NCBI RefSeq assembly: GCF_041346945.1
Contig: NZ_CP166850.1
Span: forward strand, 3,968,001-4,032,000
Length of the DNA: 64,000 nt
Source: Amycolatopsis sp. cg9
GTDB taxonomy: Bacteria > Actinomycetota > Actinomycetes > Mycobacteriales > Pseudonocardiaceae
Reading direction: 5' to 3'
Part shown: piece by piece, positions 40,684 through 48,008 of the stretch
How the letters are laid out: each line of letters begins with the position of its first letter
Position numbering within the stretch: position 1 is the first letter of the stretch
Program-made: the position numbers and the translations under genes
The notes under the pieces: model-generated
Databases searched by the model: none
Told to the model about the DNA's origin: nothing
What the model saw: only the letters and a program-made list of their open reading frames with translations

Positions 40684-41624
40684 GAGATCTGGCGGACCGG
40701 TTCGCCGTCCAGCAGGTAGTCCAGGTCGATGCGGCCGCCCGCCGCCGCGAGGATCGCGTCGATCGCCAGGTCCACGTCCAGCTTGCGGCCGTGCTGGTCG
40801 GCGTAGGCGCGCATCAGGTTGCCGATGTGCCGTTCCGGGTTGCGCCAGCCCGGCCAGCGCAGGGACGCCTGCCGCGCCAGCTTCGTGAAGTCGGTCTGGC
40901 GCTCGGTCACCTCCAGCAGCCACTCGAGGTAGACGCGCATCGCGTGGAACGCGGTGTGGCCCGGGTTGGCCACCGGGCCGTGGCCGGGGACCAGGGTGCG
41001 CGGGCGGAACGTGTCCTGGAGCCAGTCGAGCGCGTCGAGCCAGCCCGGGATCGAGCCGTGCACCGCCACCGGGGTGTCGCCGATGACCACCAGGTCGCCG
41101 GTGAACAGCGTGCCCGAGCGGGGCTCGTGCACCACCAGGTCGCCCGCCGTGTGCGCGACACCGGGGACCGCGACCACGTCCGCCGCCGCGTCGCCGAGGT
41201 CGAGCCGCCGCCAGCCGGTGACCGGCTGGACCGCGTCCGGCTCCGGCGGCTCGAGGACGCCCCAGCGCGTGTAGGTGAAGACGTTGCCGTAGGTCTGCGG
41301 GCCGGCCTTGACCAGGTCGAGGGCGCCCGGCGCGGCCAGTGCCGTGCCGCCGTCGCGCAGGGCGACGCCGAGGCCGTTGTGGTGCTCGCCGTGCGCGTGC
41401 GTGATGACGACCGTGAGCTCGCGGTCACCGGCGTACTTGCGCACGTCGCGTAGCAGTTCCAGGGTCGCCTGCTCGGTTCCGCAGGTGTCGATCAGCACGA
41501 CGCCGTCGCTGCCCTGGATCCAGCCGCTGTTCGCGACGAACCACTCGGCCGGGCTCTTCACGTACGCGACCACGCCCGGCTTCGCGTGCCGGAGCGGGAC
41601 GATGTTCGATGTGACGGCCGGCAT
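40680..41624 (-). CDS. Metallo-beta-lactamase-fold hydrolase with HxHxEH motif
   Basis: 314 residues; GAGGGAGGGG precedes ATG 41624. MBL fold: VVLIDTCG strand, then His76-x-His78-x-Glu80-His81 (THAHGEHH), a second-ligand His in GVAHTAGDLVV, Asp in LFTGDLVVIGD and His in VPGHGPV. The usual HxHxDH has Glu here in place of Asp, so the second metal site may be altered. C-terminal extension of ~90 residues (TDFTKLARQASLRWPGW). Related enzymes hydrolyse lactones, thioesters or beta-lactams; the substrate is unknown. Confidence 0.8.
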   Translation of the reverse strand: MPAVTSNIVPLRHAKPGVVAYVKSPAEWFVANSGWIQGSDGVVLIDTCGTEQATLELLRDVRKYAGDRELTVVITHAHGEHHNGLGVALRDGGTALAAPGALDLVKAGPQTYGNVFTYTRWGVLEPPEPDAVQPVTGWRRLDLGDAAADVVAVPGVAHTAGDLVVHEPRSGTLFTGDLVVIGDTPVAVHGSIPGWLDALDWLQDTFRPRTLVPGHGPVANPGHTAFHAMRVYLEWLLEVTERQTDFTKLARQASLRWPGWRNPERHIGNLMRAYADQHGRKLDVDLAIDAILAAAGGRIDLDYLLDGEPVRQIS

Positions 41625-41698
41625 GCCTTCCCCTCCCTCATGCAGACGATGCGTTAACGACGGCGGCCCGGACAGGTTGCGCGGATTTCCCGAAATGT

Positions 41699-42955
41699 TC
41701 AGGCCGGTCCTTGCCAGCGCTGGTTCGCGGTGGCCGCGCAGGTCCGGATCTGCAGGCGGGTGCCGTCGGCCGGGGAGCTCCCGGTCGCGTCGAGGCACTT
41801 GCCCGACTGCGGGTTCAGCAGGGTCCCGTCGGTCCGCGCCTGCCACGTCTGCGCGCCGGTGGCGTTGCAGTCCCACAGCTGCACGAGGGTGCCGTCGGCC
41901 GTCCCGCTGTTCGCGACGTCGAGGCACTTGCCGAACGCGCGGAGCGTGCCGTTCTGCTTCGTCCAGCGCTGAGCGGCGGTGGAGTTGCAGGTCCACAGCT
42001 GGACCGCGGTGCCGTTGGCGGTGTTCGACGCGCTGACGTCGACGCACTTGCCGCCGAGCCCGGTGATCGTCCCGGCGGGGTACGGGCTGCCGCTCGCGAT
42101 CAGGTACGCGCTGTTCGCCACGTTCCAGTGCGTCGCCAGGTACGTGCCCGGCGCCGGGTTGGTGTTGAAGTAGTCGTCGCCGAGGCAGTCGAGCTGGTTC
42201 TCCGGCGCGCCGGGGCACACCTTCACCAGGCCGCCCGGCGGGTTCGGCAGCCCGCCGTCGTCGTAGCACATGATGTCTTCGTCGTCCCAGCAGTGACCGT
42301 AGGTGCTCGAGTGCGGGGCGCTGCCCTGGACGGCGCCGAGGGTGTGCAGGAGCTCGTGCCCGGTCGCCTGCCACGACCAGCAGCCGGTGCCGACCGTCGC
42401 GTAGTGCGGGCCCGCGTTGTACGGGTTGCTCGCGCCCGGGCTGTCGTTGCCGCCGTTGCCGAAGGCGAGTCCGCAGCCGTCCTTGTCGTACCAGACGACG
42501 TACTTGCGGTCGGCGCGGTTGTACCCCTGTGCCTTGATGGCGTTCGTGATCGTGTCGACGGTGGCCATGTCGCCCTGGGTGACCACGACGTTCCCGATGG
42601 TCGCGCGGCAGCTCGAGTCGGTCACGTACCGGACGTGCCGGACGCCGCCGCCCAGCCGGTACGCGGCTTCGACGAAGGCGTCGTCGATCTGGCTCGCGAA
42701 GGTCTGGAACTGGCCGGCGAACTGGCCGTACCGGTCGGCTTGGCCGTTCCCGCGGACGTAGAGCGCCTGGACGCGCTTGCCGCTGACGCCGTCGCCGTCG
42801 CAGGCGGCCGAACGCGGAGCCGGGGCCGCGGCGGACGGCGTGCGGAGGTGGCCGGGCAGTTGCTCGGTGCCGTCGGTCGCGGCGGCCGAGGGCAGCGCGG
42901 TGGCGAAGAGGAGCGCGGTGCTGAGCGCGGTGAGGCGCAGGGATCTCGCGGTCAC
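41699..42955 (-). CDS. Secreted metzincin-like zinc protease with ricin-type lectin domain
   Basis: 418 residues. Signal peptide LRLTALSTALLFATALPSAAA. A protease-like region (~50-285) contains His200-Glu-Leu-Leu-His204 (zinc site HELLH) followed by TLGAVQGSAPHS with His215 as likely third ligand, then DEDIMCYDD, the Met-turn of metzincins, with many Cys. Residues ~286-418 are a ricin B-type beta-trefoil: three QxW-like repeats (AAQRW, GAQTW, NQRW), each with a GKCLDV-type start. It should bind carbohydrate and cut nearby protein outside the cell. GTG 42955 starts the protein. Substrate unknown. Confidence 0.8.
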   Translation of the reverse strand: MTARSLRLTALSTALLFATALPSAAATDGTEQLPGHLRTPSAAAPAPRSAACDGDGVSGKRVQALYVRGNGQADRYGQFAGQFQTFASQIDDAFVEAAYRLGGGVRHVRYVTDSSCRATIGNVVVTQGDMATVDTITNAIKAQGYNRADRKYVVWYDKDGCGLAFGNGGNDSPGASNPYNAGPHYATVGTGCWSWQATGHELLHTLGAVQGSAPHSSTYGHCWDDEDIMCYDDGGLPNPPGGLVKVCPGAPENQLDCLGDDYFNTNPAPGTYLATHWNVANSAYLIASGSPYPAGTITGLGGKCVDVSASNTANGTAVQLWTCNSTAAQRWTKQNGTLRAFGKCLDVANSGTADGTLVQLWDCNATGAQTWQARTDGTLLNPQSGKCLDATGSSPADGTRLQIRTCAATANQRWQGPA

Positions 42956-43130
42956 GGGGGTTCCGCCTTTCCCGGTGCGGCAGGGGGCGAGGAAGTGCGG
43001 TCTAGACCAATGGGAATGATAGGAGGGGCCCGCCGGGGTGTCACTGACAAGACCGGACAGCTCCGGGTGAACCTCTCACCAGGGAGTTTTCGATCGGCCG
43101 CCCGGTCGAATAATTTTCGGGTTTTCGCTC

Positions 43131-43173
43131 TTGACAGTCGATCACGACCGTCCATACTGGTATATACCTTTAT
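43131..43173 (+). promoter_or_regulatory. Upstream PTS promoter P1 with dre-like operator
   Basis: TTGACA (43131-43136), 16 bp, then CATACT (43153-43158). The operator-like site ATACTGGT (43154-43161)-ATAT-ACCTTTAT overlaps the -10; its core GGTATATACC (43159-43168) is a perfect palindrome. TGGT-N4-ACC resembles DasR/NagR binding sites. The gap 42956-43330 holds this promoter, a hairpin and a second promoter; nothing else is evident before 43131. Confidence 0.65.
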
Positions 43174-43214
43174 GGGAGGGTCCGGGGTAACACGAGGGGG
43201 GCTTCGCGCTCGTG

Positions 43215-43250
43215 GGCCGACGGAAGGTCTGAGGGGTCCTTCCGTCGGCC
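43215..43250. terminator. 13-bp hairpin between the two PTS promoters
   Basis: GGCCGACGGAAGG (43215-43227) pairs perfectly with CCTTCCGTCGGCC (43238-43250) over a 10-base loop. With P1 ~60 bases upstream this could end a ~90-nt transcript or attenuate read-through; P2 lies just downstream. No T-tract. A 34-codon frame from ATG 43172 passes through it but has no recognisable features. Confidence 0.7.
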
Positions 43251-43275
43251 GCGCGAAGGCCGGTCACCGGCAGTG

Positions 43276-43304
43276 TTGACACAGATACTGGTACGAACCA
43301 GTAT
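43276..43304 (+). promoter_or_regulatory. Main PTS promoter P2 with perfect dre-like operator
   Basis: TTGACA (43276-43281), 17 bp, then CAGTAT. ATACTGGT (43285-43292)-ACGA-ACCAGTAT (43297-43304) is a perfect 8+4+8 inverted repeat overlapping the spacer and -10, so a bound repressor would block transcription. ACTGGT...ACCAGT matches the DasR/NagR-type consensus, fitting the GntR encoded at the end of this locus. Confidence 0.8.
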
Positions 43305-43330
43305 GTCTCCTGCCGTCCGGGAGGAGAAAC

Positions 43331-43804
43331 ATGGCGGGGGCACACGTCCGGATCGACAACCGGCTGATCCACGGGCAGGTCACGGTCGCGTGGACCCGCC
43401 GGCTCGGCGTGCGCCGCCTGCTCGTCTGCAACGACGACGTCGCCGCCGACGACCTGCAGCAGGTGCTGCTCCCGCAGGCCGCCCGCGGGCTGCCCACCGC
43501 CGTGCTGTCGGTGGCCGCGGCGCTCACGGTGCCGCTCGACGGGGATGTCATGATCATCGCGAAGGATCCCGGGGACGCCTTCCGCCTCGTCGAAGGCGGG
43601 CTGCGGCCCGGGGTCGTCAACGTCGGCAACGTCGCGCCCCGCCCGGGCACCGCGTACACCATGGTCACCCGCTCGATCGCGGTCACCGCGGACGAAGCCG
43701 GCGGCTACCGCAAGCTCGCCGCCGGGGTCCCGCTGGTCACGCAGCTGATGCCGCAGGACAAGCCTGCCGAATTCGTCCCACTGCTCGACCGGAAAGGGCT
43801 CTAG
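43331..43804 (+). CDS. PTS system IIB, mannose/fructose/sorbose family
   Basis: 157 residues; GGGAGGAG precedes ATG 43331. Family opening VRIDNRLIHGQVTVAWT with phosphorylated His14, then LVCNDDVAADDLQQ and VNVGNVAP, all typical of ManX-IIB domains. IIB takes phosphate from IIA and gives it to the sugar bound in IIC/IID. First gene of a five-gene operon under two dre-like-controlled promoters. HPr and enzyme I are not encoded here. Confidence 0.92.
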   Translation: MAGAHVRIDNRLIHGQVTVAWTRRLGVRRLLVCNDDVAADDLQQVLLPQAARGLPTAVLSVAAALTVPLDGDVMIIAKDPGDAFRLVEGGLRPGVVNVGNVAPRPGTAYTMVTRSIAVTADEAGGYRKLAAGVPLVTQLMPQDKPAEFVPLLDRKGL

Positions 43805-43810
43805 CCCCGC

Positions 43811-45427
43811 ATGCTCGTCGCGCTGGCCCTGACCATCTGGGCGATCTACTGCACCTACGACGGGCTCGGCCCGTTCCTCATCTACGCCCAGCGCCCGCTG
43901 ATCGCCGGCTCGGTGGCCGGGCTGATCACCGGGAACCCGCTGCTCGGCCTGCTGATCGGCGCGACGCTGGAGCTCGCCGCCCTCGGCGTCTACACCTACG
44001 GCGGCGCGACCATCCCGGACTACCAGACCGGCGCGATCGTCGGCACGGCGCTGGCCGCGGGTGCCGCCGGCGGGACGTCCGCCCAGGTCGCCGTCGGGAT
44101 CGGCGTCGGGTTGCCGGCCGCGATCCTGCTGTCGGCCCTGGACCCGGTCGGCAAGATGGTCACCACCGCGCTGGTGCACCGGGCCGACGCCTACGCCGCC
44201 GACGGCAACGCCCGCGGCCTGGCGACGATCCACTGGGTCAGCCTGGTCCCGTGGGTCGCGGTGCGCGCGATCCCGACGTTCCTCGCCGCGCTCGCCGCGT
44301 CGGGTGGCCTGGTCAAGGACATCACCGCGAGCATCCCGGCCGGGTTCGTGCAGGGCATGACGCTCGCCGGGTCGCTGCTGCCCGCGGTCGGCTTCGCGCT
44401 GCTGCTCGGCATGATGGAGCTGTCGCGGTACTGGTACCTGCTGCTGATCGGCTTCGTCGGGTTCGCCTACCTGAAGCTGCCGGTGCTGGGGATCGCGCTG
44501 GTCGGCGTCGCGGTGGCGATGCTGTTCGTGACGCTGAAGCGCGACGAACCGGCCATCGCCGTGCCCGAGCCGGCCGAAGAAGCCGCGGTGGACCCCCGGC
44601 TGACCAAGCAGGACCTGCGGCGGGTGTTCCGCCGCTACTTCTGGTCGAGCCAGATCTCGTGGAACTACGAGCGGATGCAGGCGCTCGGGTTCGCGTACTC
44701 GATGGAACCGGTGCTGCGCCGGCTGTACCCGGAAAAGGCCGACTACGTCGCCGGCCTGCAGCGGCACCTGCAGTTCTTCAACACCTCCGTGCTCATCGGC
44801 GGCCCGCTGATCCTCGGCTCCAGCGTCGCGCTGGAGGAGGCGGGGACGCCGAAGTCGGCGGCGAGCACCAAGGTCGCGCTGATGGGGCCGCTGGCCGGCA
44901 TCGGCGACACCGTCGTTTTCGCGCTGTACAACAGCATCGTCTTCACCATGGGCGCGTCGTGGGCGCTGCAGGGCAACTGGCTCGGCCCCGCGTTCGCCGC
45001 CGTGATGGTGCTCGTGCCGTACGCGCTGGTGCGGCGCTGGCAGTTCGGGTTCGCCTACCGTGAAGGGAAGCGGCTGGCCGGGCACCTCGCCGCCGGCGCG
45101 CTGGCGCGCGTGGCGCAGGGGGCGACCGTGCTCGGGTTCGTCGTGCTCGGCGGGTTCATCCCGTCGATCGTCAAGGTCGTCACCACGCTGACCTACCGGC
45201 AGACCACCACGGTCCAGGGACAGCCGGTGACCCAGTCGGTGGCGATCCAGGACCGGCTCGACGAACTGCTGCCGTTCCTGCTGCCGGTGCTGGTCACCGC
45301 CGGGGTTTACCTGCTGACGGCCAAGGCCCGGCTGCGGCCGGTCTGGGTCATCGGCATCGTCGTCGTCGCCGGGGTCGTCCTGGGGTGGCTCGGCTGGTTC
45401 GCGCCATCGGCCCCGGTGAAGAGCTAA
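43811..45427 (+). CDS. Fused PTS IIC-IID membrane component, mannose family
   Basis: 538 residues in one open frame. The N-terminal ~245 are IIC: ALTIWAIYCTYDGLGPFLIYAQR, LIGATLELAALGVYTYGGA and helices to ~245. The C-terminal ~275 are IID: LTKQDLRRVFRRYFWSSQISWNYERMQ region, LRRLYPEKADYV, LMGPLAGIGDTVVFALY and four hydrophobic segments. In most mannose-family systems (ManY/ManZ) IIC and IID are separate. The junction is a charged linker (PAIAVPEPAEEAAVDPRLT). It imports and phosphorylates a sugar with IIB. Sugar unknown; the DasR-type regulator suggests an amino sugar. Confidence 0.9.
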   Translation: MLVALALTIWAIYCTYDGLGPFLIYAQRPLIAGSVAGLITGNPLLGLLIGATLELAALGVYTYGGATIPDYQTGAIVGTALAAGAAGGTSAQVAVGIGVGLPAAILLSALDPVGKMVTTALVHRADAYAADGNARGLATIHWVSLVPWVAVRAIPTFLAALAASGGLVKDITASIPAGFVQGMTLAGSLLPAVGFALLLGMMELSRYWYLLLIGFVGFAYLKLPVLGIALVGVAVAMLFVTLKRDEPAIAVPEPAEEAAVDPRLTKQDLRRVFRRYFWSSQISWNYERMQALGFAYSMEPVLRRLYPEKADYVAGLQRHLQFFNTSVLIGGPLILGSSVALEEAGTPKSAASTKVALMGPLAGIGDTVVFALYNSIVFTMGASWALQGNWLGPAFAAVMVLVPYALVRRWQFGFAYREGKRLAGHLAAGALARVAQGATVLGFVVLGGFIPSIVKVVTTLTYRQTTTVQGQPVTQSVAIQDRLDELLPFLLPVLVTAGVYLLTAKARLRPVWVIGIVVVAGVVLGWLGWFAPSAPVKS

Positions 45428-45439
45428 GGGGAGTCCGCC

Positions 45440-45829
45440 ATGTCCGTCCCGATCATCCTGGCCGGCCACGGCCGGCTGCCCTCCGGCGTCGGCGAGGCCG
45501 CCGAAATGATCCTCGGCCCGCAGTCGCGGCTGAAGGTCTGCGAGCTGAGCCCGCACGACAGCCCGGAGGAGTTCGGCGCCCGCGTGCTCGCGCTGGCCGG
45601 CACCGCCGAGGGGGTGCTCGTGCTCGCCGATCTGCACGGCGGCTCGCCGTTCAACGCCGTCCGCACGCTCGCGGCCGGGCACCCGCGCATCCAGCTCGTG
45701 TCGGGGCTGAACCTGCCGATGCTGCTGGAGGTCCTGCTGCACACCACCGGCGACGTGACCGAGCTCGCCGGCGTGGCTCGCGCCGCCGGCCGCGACGGCG
45801 TGGTCGACGTCCTGGAATCGACCTGGTGA
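45440..45829 (+). CDS. PTS system IIA, mannose family
   Basis: 129 residues. IILAGHGRLPSGVGEAAEMI contains phosphoacceptor His10 in the GHG site, then LVLADLHGGSPFNAVR and LVSGLNLPMLLEVLL. It receives phosphate from HPr and passes it to IIB. ATG 45440 has AAGGGGAG upstream. Its stop overlaps the start of the hydrolase gene (GTGA). Confidence 0.92.
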   Translation: MSVPIILAGHGRLPSGVGEAAEMILGPQSRLKVCELSPHDSPEEFGARVLALAGTAEGVLVLADLHGGSPFNAVRTLAAGHPRIQLVSGLNLPMLLEVLLHTTGDVTELAGVARAAGRDGVVDVLESTW

Positions 45830-47133
45830 CCGCCGCCCTCCTGCTCGCCGCGCAAGACGTCCGGATCACCCCGGAGCCCGGGCACCCGCTCGGCGGCTAC
45901 CTGGCCCGGCACGGCGTCGCGACCGGCACGCACGACGAGCTCGAAGCGTCGCTGATCTGGCTGTCCACCGAGGACGACCCGGGTGTGGTCTGGGTGGCGC
46001 TGGACGCGCTCGCGGTCGACGCCGGCCTCACCCGCACCCTGGCCGACGCGGTCGGCGCGGCGGTGGGCGTCGATCCGGAGCGGGTCCTCGTCTGCGCGTC
46101 GCACACGCATTCCGGGCCCGAGGGCTGGACCGGCCCGCTGCACCCCGGGCTGCCGGGGGAGCGCGACCCGGGGCTGGTCGGCCGGATGGCGGAGAAGGTC
46201 ACCGGGGCCGCGCTGCGGCTGCGCGCCTGCCGCTCCCAGGTCCGGGCCCGCTGGCACGCGGGGTCGACGGAAGCCGTCGGCGGCAACCGGTACCGGCCGG
46301 ACGGGCCGCACGACACGTCGTTCGGCGTGCTGGAACTGAGCCGCGACGACGGCACCCCGGCGGCGCTGCTGTTCGACTACGCGAGCCACCCGACCGTGCT
46401 CGGCCCGGACAACCTGGCCTGGTCGGCGGACTGGCCGGGCGCGACCCGGAGAGAGCTGGCCGCGCTGATCGGCCGCCCGGTGGCGGCGTTCCTGCAGGGC
46501 GCGGCGGGCGACGCCAGCTCCCGCTTCGTCCGCCGCGGCCGCGACCACGCCGAAGTCCGCACCCTGGGCGGCCACCTGGCGACGTCGATCGCCCGCACGC
46601 TGGCGGCGGCGTCGGCGATCGGCGCGAGCGGCCCGGTCCGGCTGACGCGGTCTTCGCTGCACCTGCCCTACCGCGACGTGCCGTCGATCGAGGACAGCTT
46701 GGCGCTGCGCGAGTCGGCGGAGGTGGAGTGGCAGCGGGAGCTGGCCCACCACGGCGAGGACCACCCGGCGGTCCGGATCGCGCAAACCCGCTACGAGGGC
46801 TGCGCGATGCTCGCGGCGATGGCGGCCAGCGACCGGCCGACGGGGTGCGCCGAGGTGCCGGTCAGCGTCGTCTCGCTGGGGGACATCGCGTGGCTGCACA
46901 CGCCGTTCGAACTGTTCGCGTCGCTGGGGCTGCGGATCCGGCGGGGGAGCCCGTTCCGGCACACGCGGGTGATCGGCTACACCGACGGCTACCTGGGGTA
47001 CCTGCCGGACGCCGAGGGGCACCGGACCGGGATCTACGAGTCGTACGTGACGCTGTTCGGCGCGGACGCCGCGGACCTGCTGGTGGAGCACTGCCTGAAG
47101 GTCCTGCGGGCGCACCGGCTCAGCCCGCAATAG
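45826..47133 (+). CDS. Neutral/alkaline-ceramidase-like amidohydrolase in the PTS operon
   Basis: 435 residues, GTG 45826 coupled to the IIA gene. It matches the N-terminal domain of neutral/alkaline ceramidases: ITPEPGHPLGGYLARHG, the zinc-site CASHTHSGPEGW, ALLFDYASHPTVLG, FLQGAAGDAS and HTPFELFASLG. Family members cleave amide bonds of N-acyl lipids with zinc. There is no signal peptide and the second ceramidase domain is absent, so it probably acts in the cytoplasm on the imported phosphorylated compound, perhaps an N-acylated sugar; that is inference. Confidence 0.75.
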   Translation: MTAALLLAAQDVRITPEPGHPLGGYLARHGVATGTHDELEASLIWLSTEDDPGVVWVALDALAVDAGLTRTLADAVGAAVGVDPERVLVCASHTHSGPEGWTGPLHPGLPGERDPGLVGRMAEKVTGAALRLRACRSQVRARWHAGSTEAVGGNRYRPDGPHDTSFGVLELSRDDGTPAALLFDYASHPTVLGPDNLAWSADWPGATRRELAALIGRPVAAFLQGAAGDASSRFVRRGRDHAEVRTLGGHLATSIARTLAAASAIGASGPVRLTRSSLHLPYRDVPSIEDSLALRESAEVEWQRELAHHGEDHPAVRIAQTRYEGCAMLAAMAASDRPTGCAEVPVSVVSLGDIAWLHTPFELFASLGLRIRRGSPFRHTRVIGYTDGYLGYLPDAEGHRTGIYESYVTLFGADAADLLVEHCLKVLRAHRLSPQ

Positions 47134-47149
47134 GTCGCGGGCGGGCTGC

Positions 47150-47917
47150 TCAGGCCGGGCTGCGCCGCGCCTGCGTGAAGACCGTGTAGCGGTCGGCCCG
47201 GTACAGCGACCGGCCCGCTTCGATGACGCCGCCGCTCTGGTCGTGCAGCGTGCCCTCGATGATCAGGCACGGCTGGGTGGCTTCGATGCCGAGCAGGACC
47301 GCGTCGCCGGTGTTGGGGAGGACCGCCGAGATCGCCGTGTCGTTCCACTCCGCGCGGACGTCCCAGCGCTCCTCGATCGTGCGGTGCAGGGATTCGGTTT
47401 CCCAGTCGAACTGCTCGATGCCCGGGAACCGGTCGACCGAGAGGTTGGTGCGCTCGACGGCGAACGGCTCGTCTTCGACGTAGCGGAGCCGTTCGAGCCG
47501 GAACACCCGCGCGCCCGGGGGCACGTTCAGGCGGCCGGCGATGCGCTGGTTCGCGCTCTCCACCTCGGCGTGCAGCACCTTCGTCTTGGGGACGACGCCG
47601 CGGGCCTTCATGTCCTCGGTGAACGAGGTCAGCATGTCGATGTGCGCCGCCTGGCGTTCCGCGGTGAAGGTCGCGGTGCCGTGCTGGCGGTACAGGACGC
47701 CGTCCGCGACCAGGCGGTTGATCTCCTGGCGCACGGTGCCGCGGGCGACCTGGAAGTGCTCGGCGAGGAACCGTTCCGACGGCATCAGCCGGCCGGGGCC
47801 CGCCTCCGTCGCGACGGATTCGAGGATTTCGCGGAGCTGGTCGCCCTTCGGCCGCCCCGGCTGCAGCGCGCCCGGGAGGCGCAGATCGCTCGCGGGGACG
47901 TGTTTTGGACGGGGCAT
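47150..47917 (-). CDS. GntR/HutC family regulator (DasR/NagR-like) with UTRA domain
   Basis: 255 residues. GntR winged helix: LREILESVATEAGPGRLMPSE, RFLAEHFQVARGTVRQEIN, RLVADGVLYRQHGTATF. The C-terminal UTRA domain (DMLTSFTEDMKARGVVP, VFRLERLRYVEDEPFAVERT, LLGIEATQPCLIIEGT) binds small effectors such as amino-sugar phosphates in relatives. ATG 47917 is chosen because CATACT lies six bases upstream, suggesting a leaderless message. It faces the PTS operon convergently. The operon's dre-like operators (43154-43173, 43285-43304) are its likely targets; the -10 of its own gene also contains an ATACTG half-site. Confidence 0.9.
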   Translation of the reverse strand: MPRPKHVPASDLRLPGALQPGRPKGDQLREILESVATEAGPGRLMPSERFLAEHFQVARGTVRQEINRLVADGVLYRQHGTATFTAERQAAHIDMLTSFTEDMKARGVVPKTKVLHAEVESANQRIAGRLNVPPGARVFRLERLRYVEDEPFAVERTNLSVDRFPGIEQFDWETESLHRTIEERWDVRAEWNDTAISAVLPNTGDAVLLGIEATQPCLIIEGTLHDQSGGVIEAGRSLYRADRYTVFTQARRSPA

Positions 47918-47953
47918 GGGTTCAGTATGTCGCGCCGGGGGCGGCAACGTGCC

Positions 47954-48000
47954 GTGAAGGCCACCTTGAGGCAGCACAAGTTCCGCGCGGTGGCCTTCAC
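47954..48000 (-). terminator. 12-bp stem-loop downstream of the SARP-type regulator gene
   Basis: GTGAAGGCCACC (47954-47965) pairs perfectly with GGTGGCCTTCAC (47989-48000) across a 23-base loop. It begins nine bases after the stop codon of the minus-strand regulator (48009), so it can end that transcript. It may belong to a family of dispersed intergenic palindromes. Confidence 0.65.
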
Positions 48001-48008
48001 GAAGCTGG

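Noticed and set aside
43172..43279. 34-codon leader peptide gene before the PTS operon
   Set aside because: No ribosome site, no amino-acid run typical of attenuators, and it overlaps the hairpin and P2; left only as a possibility in the hairpin entry.
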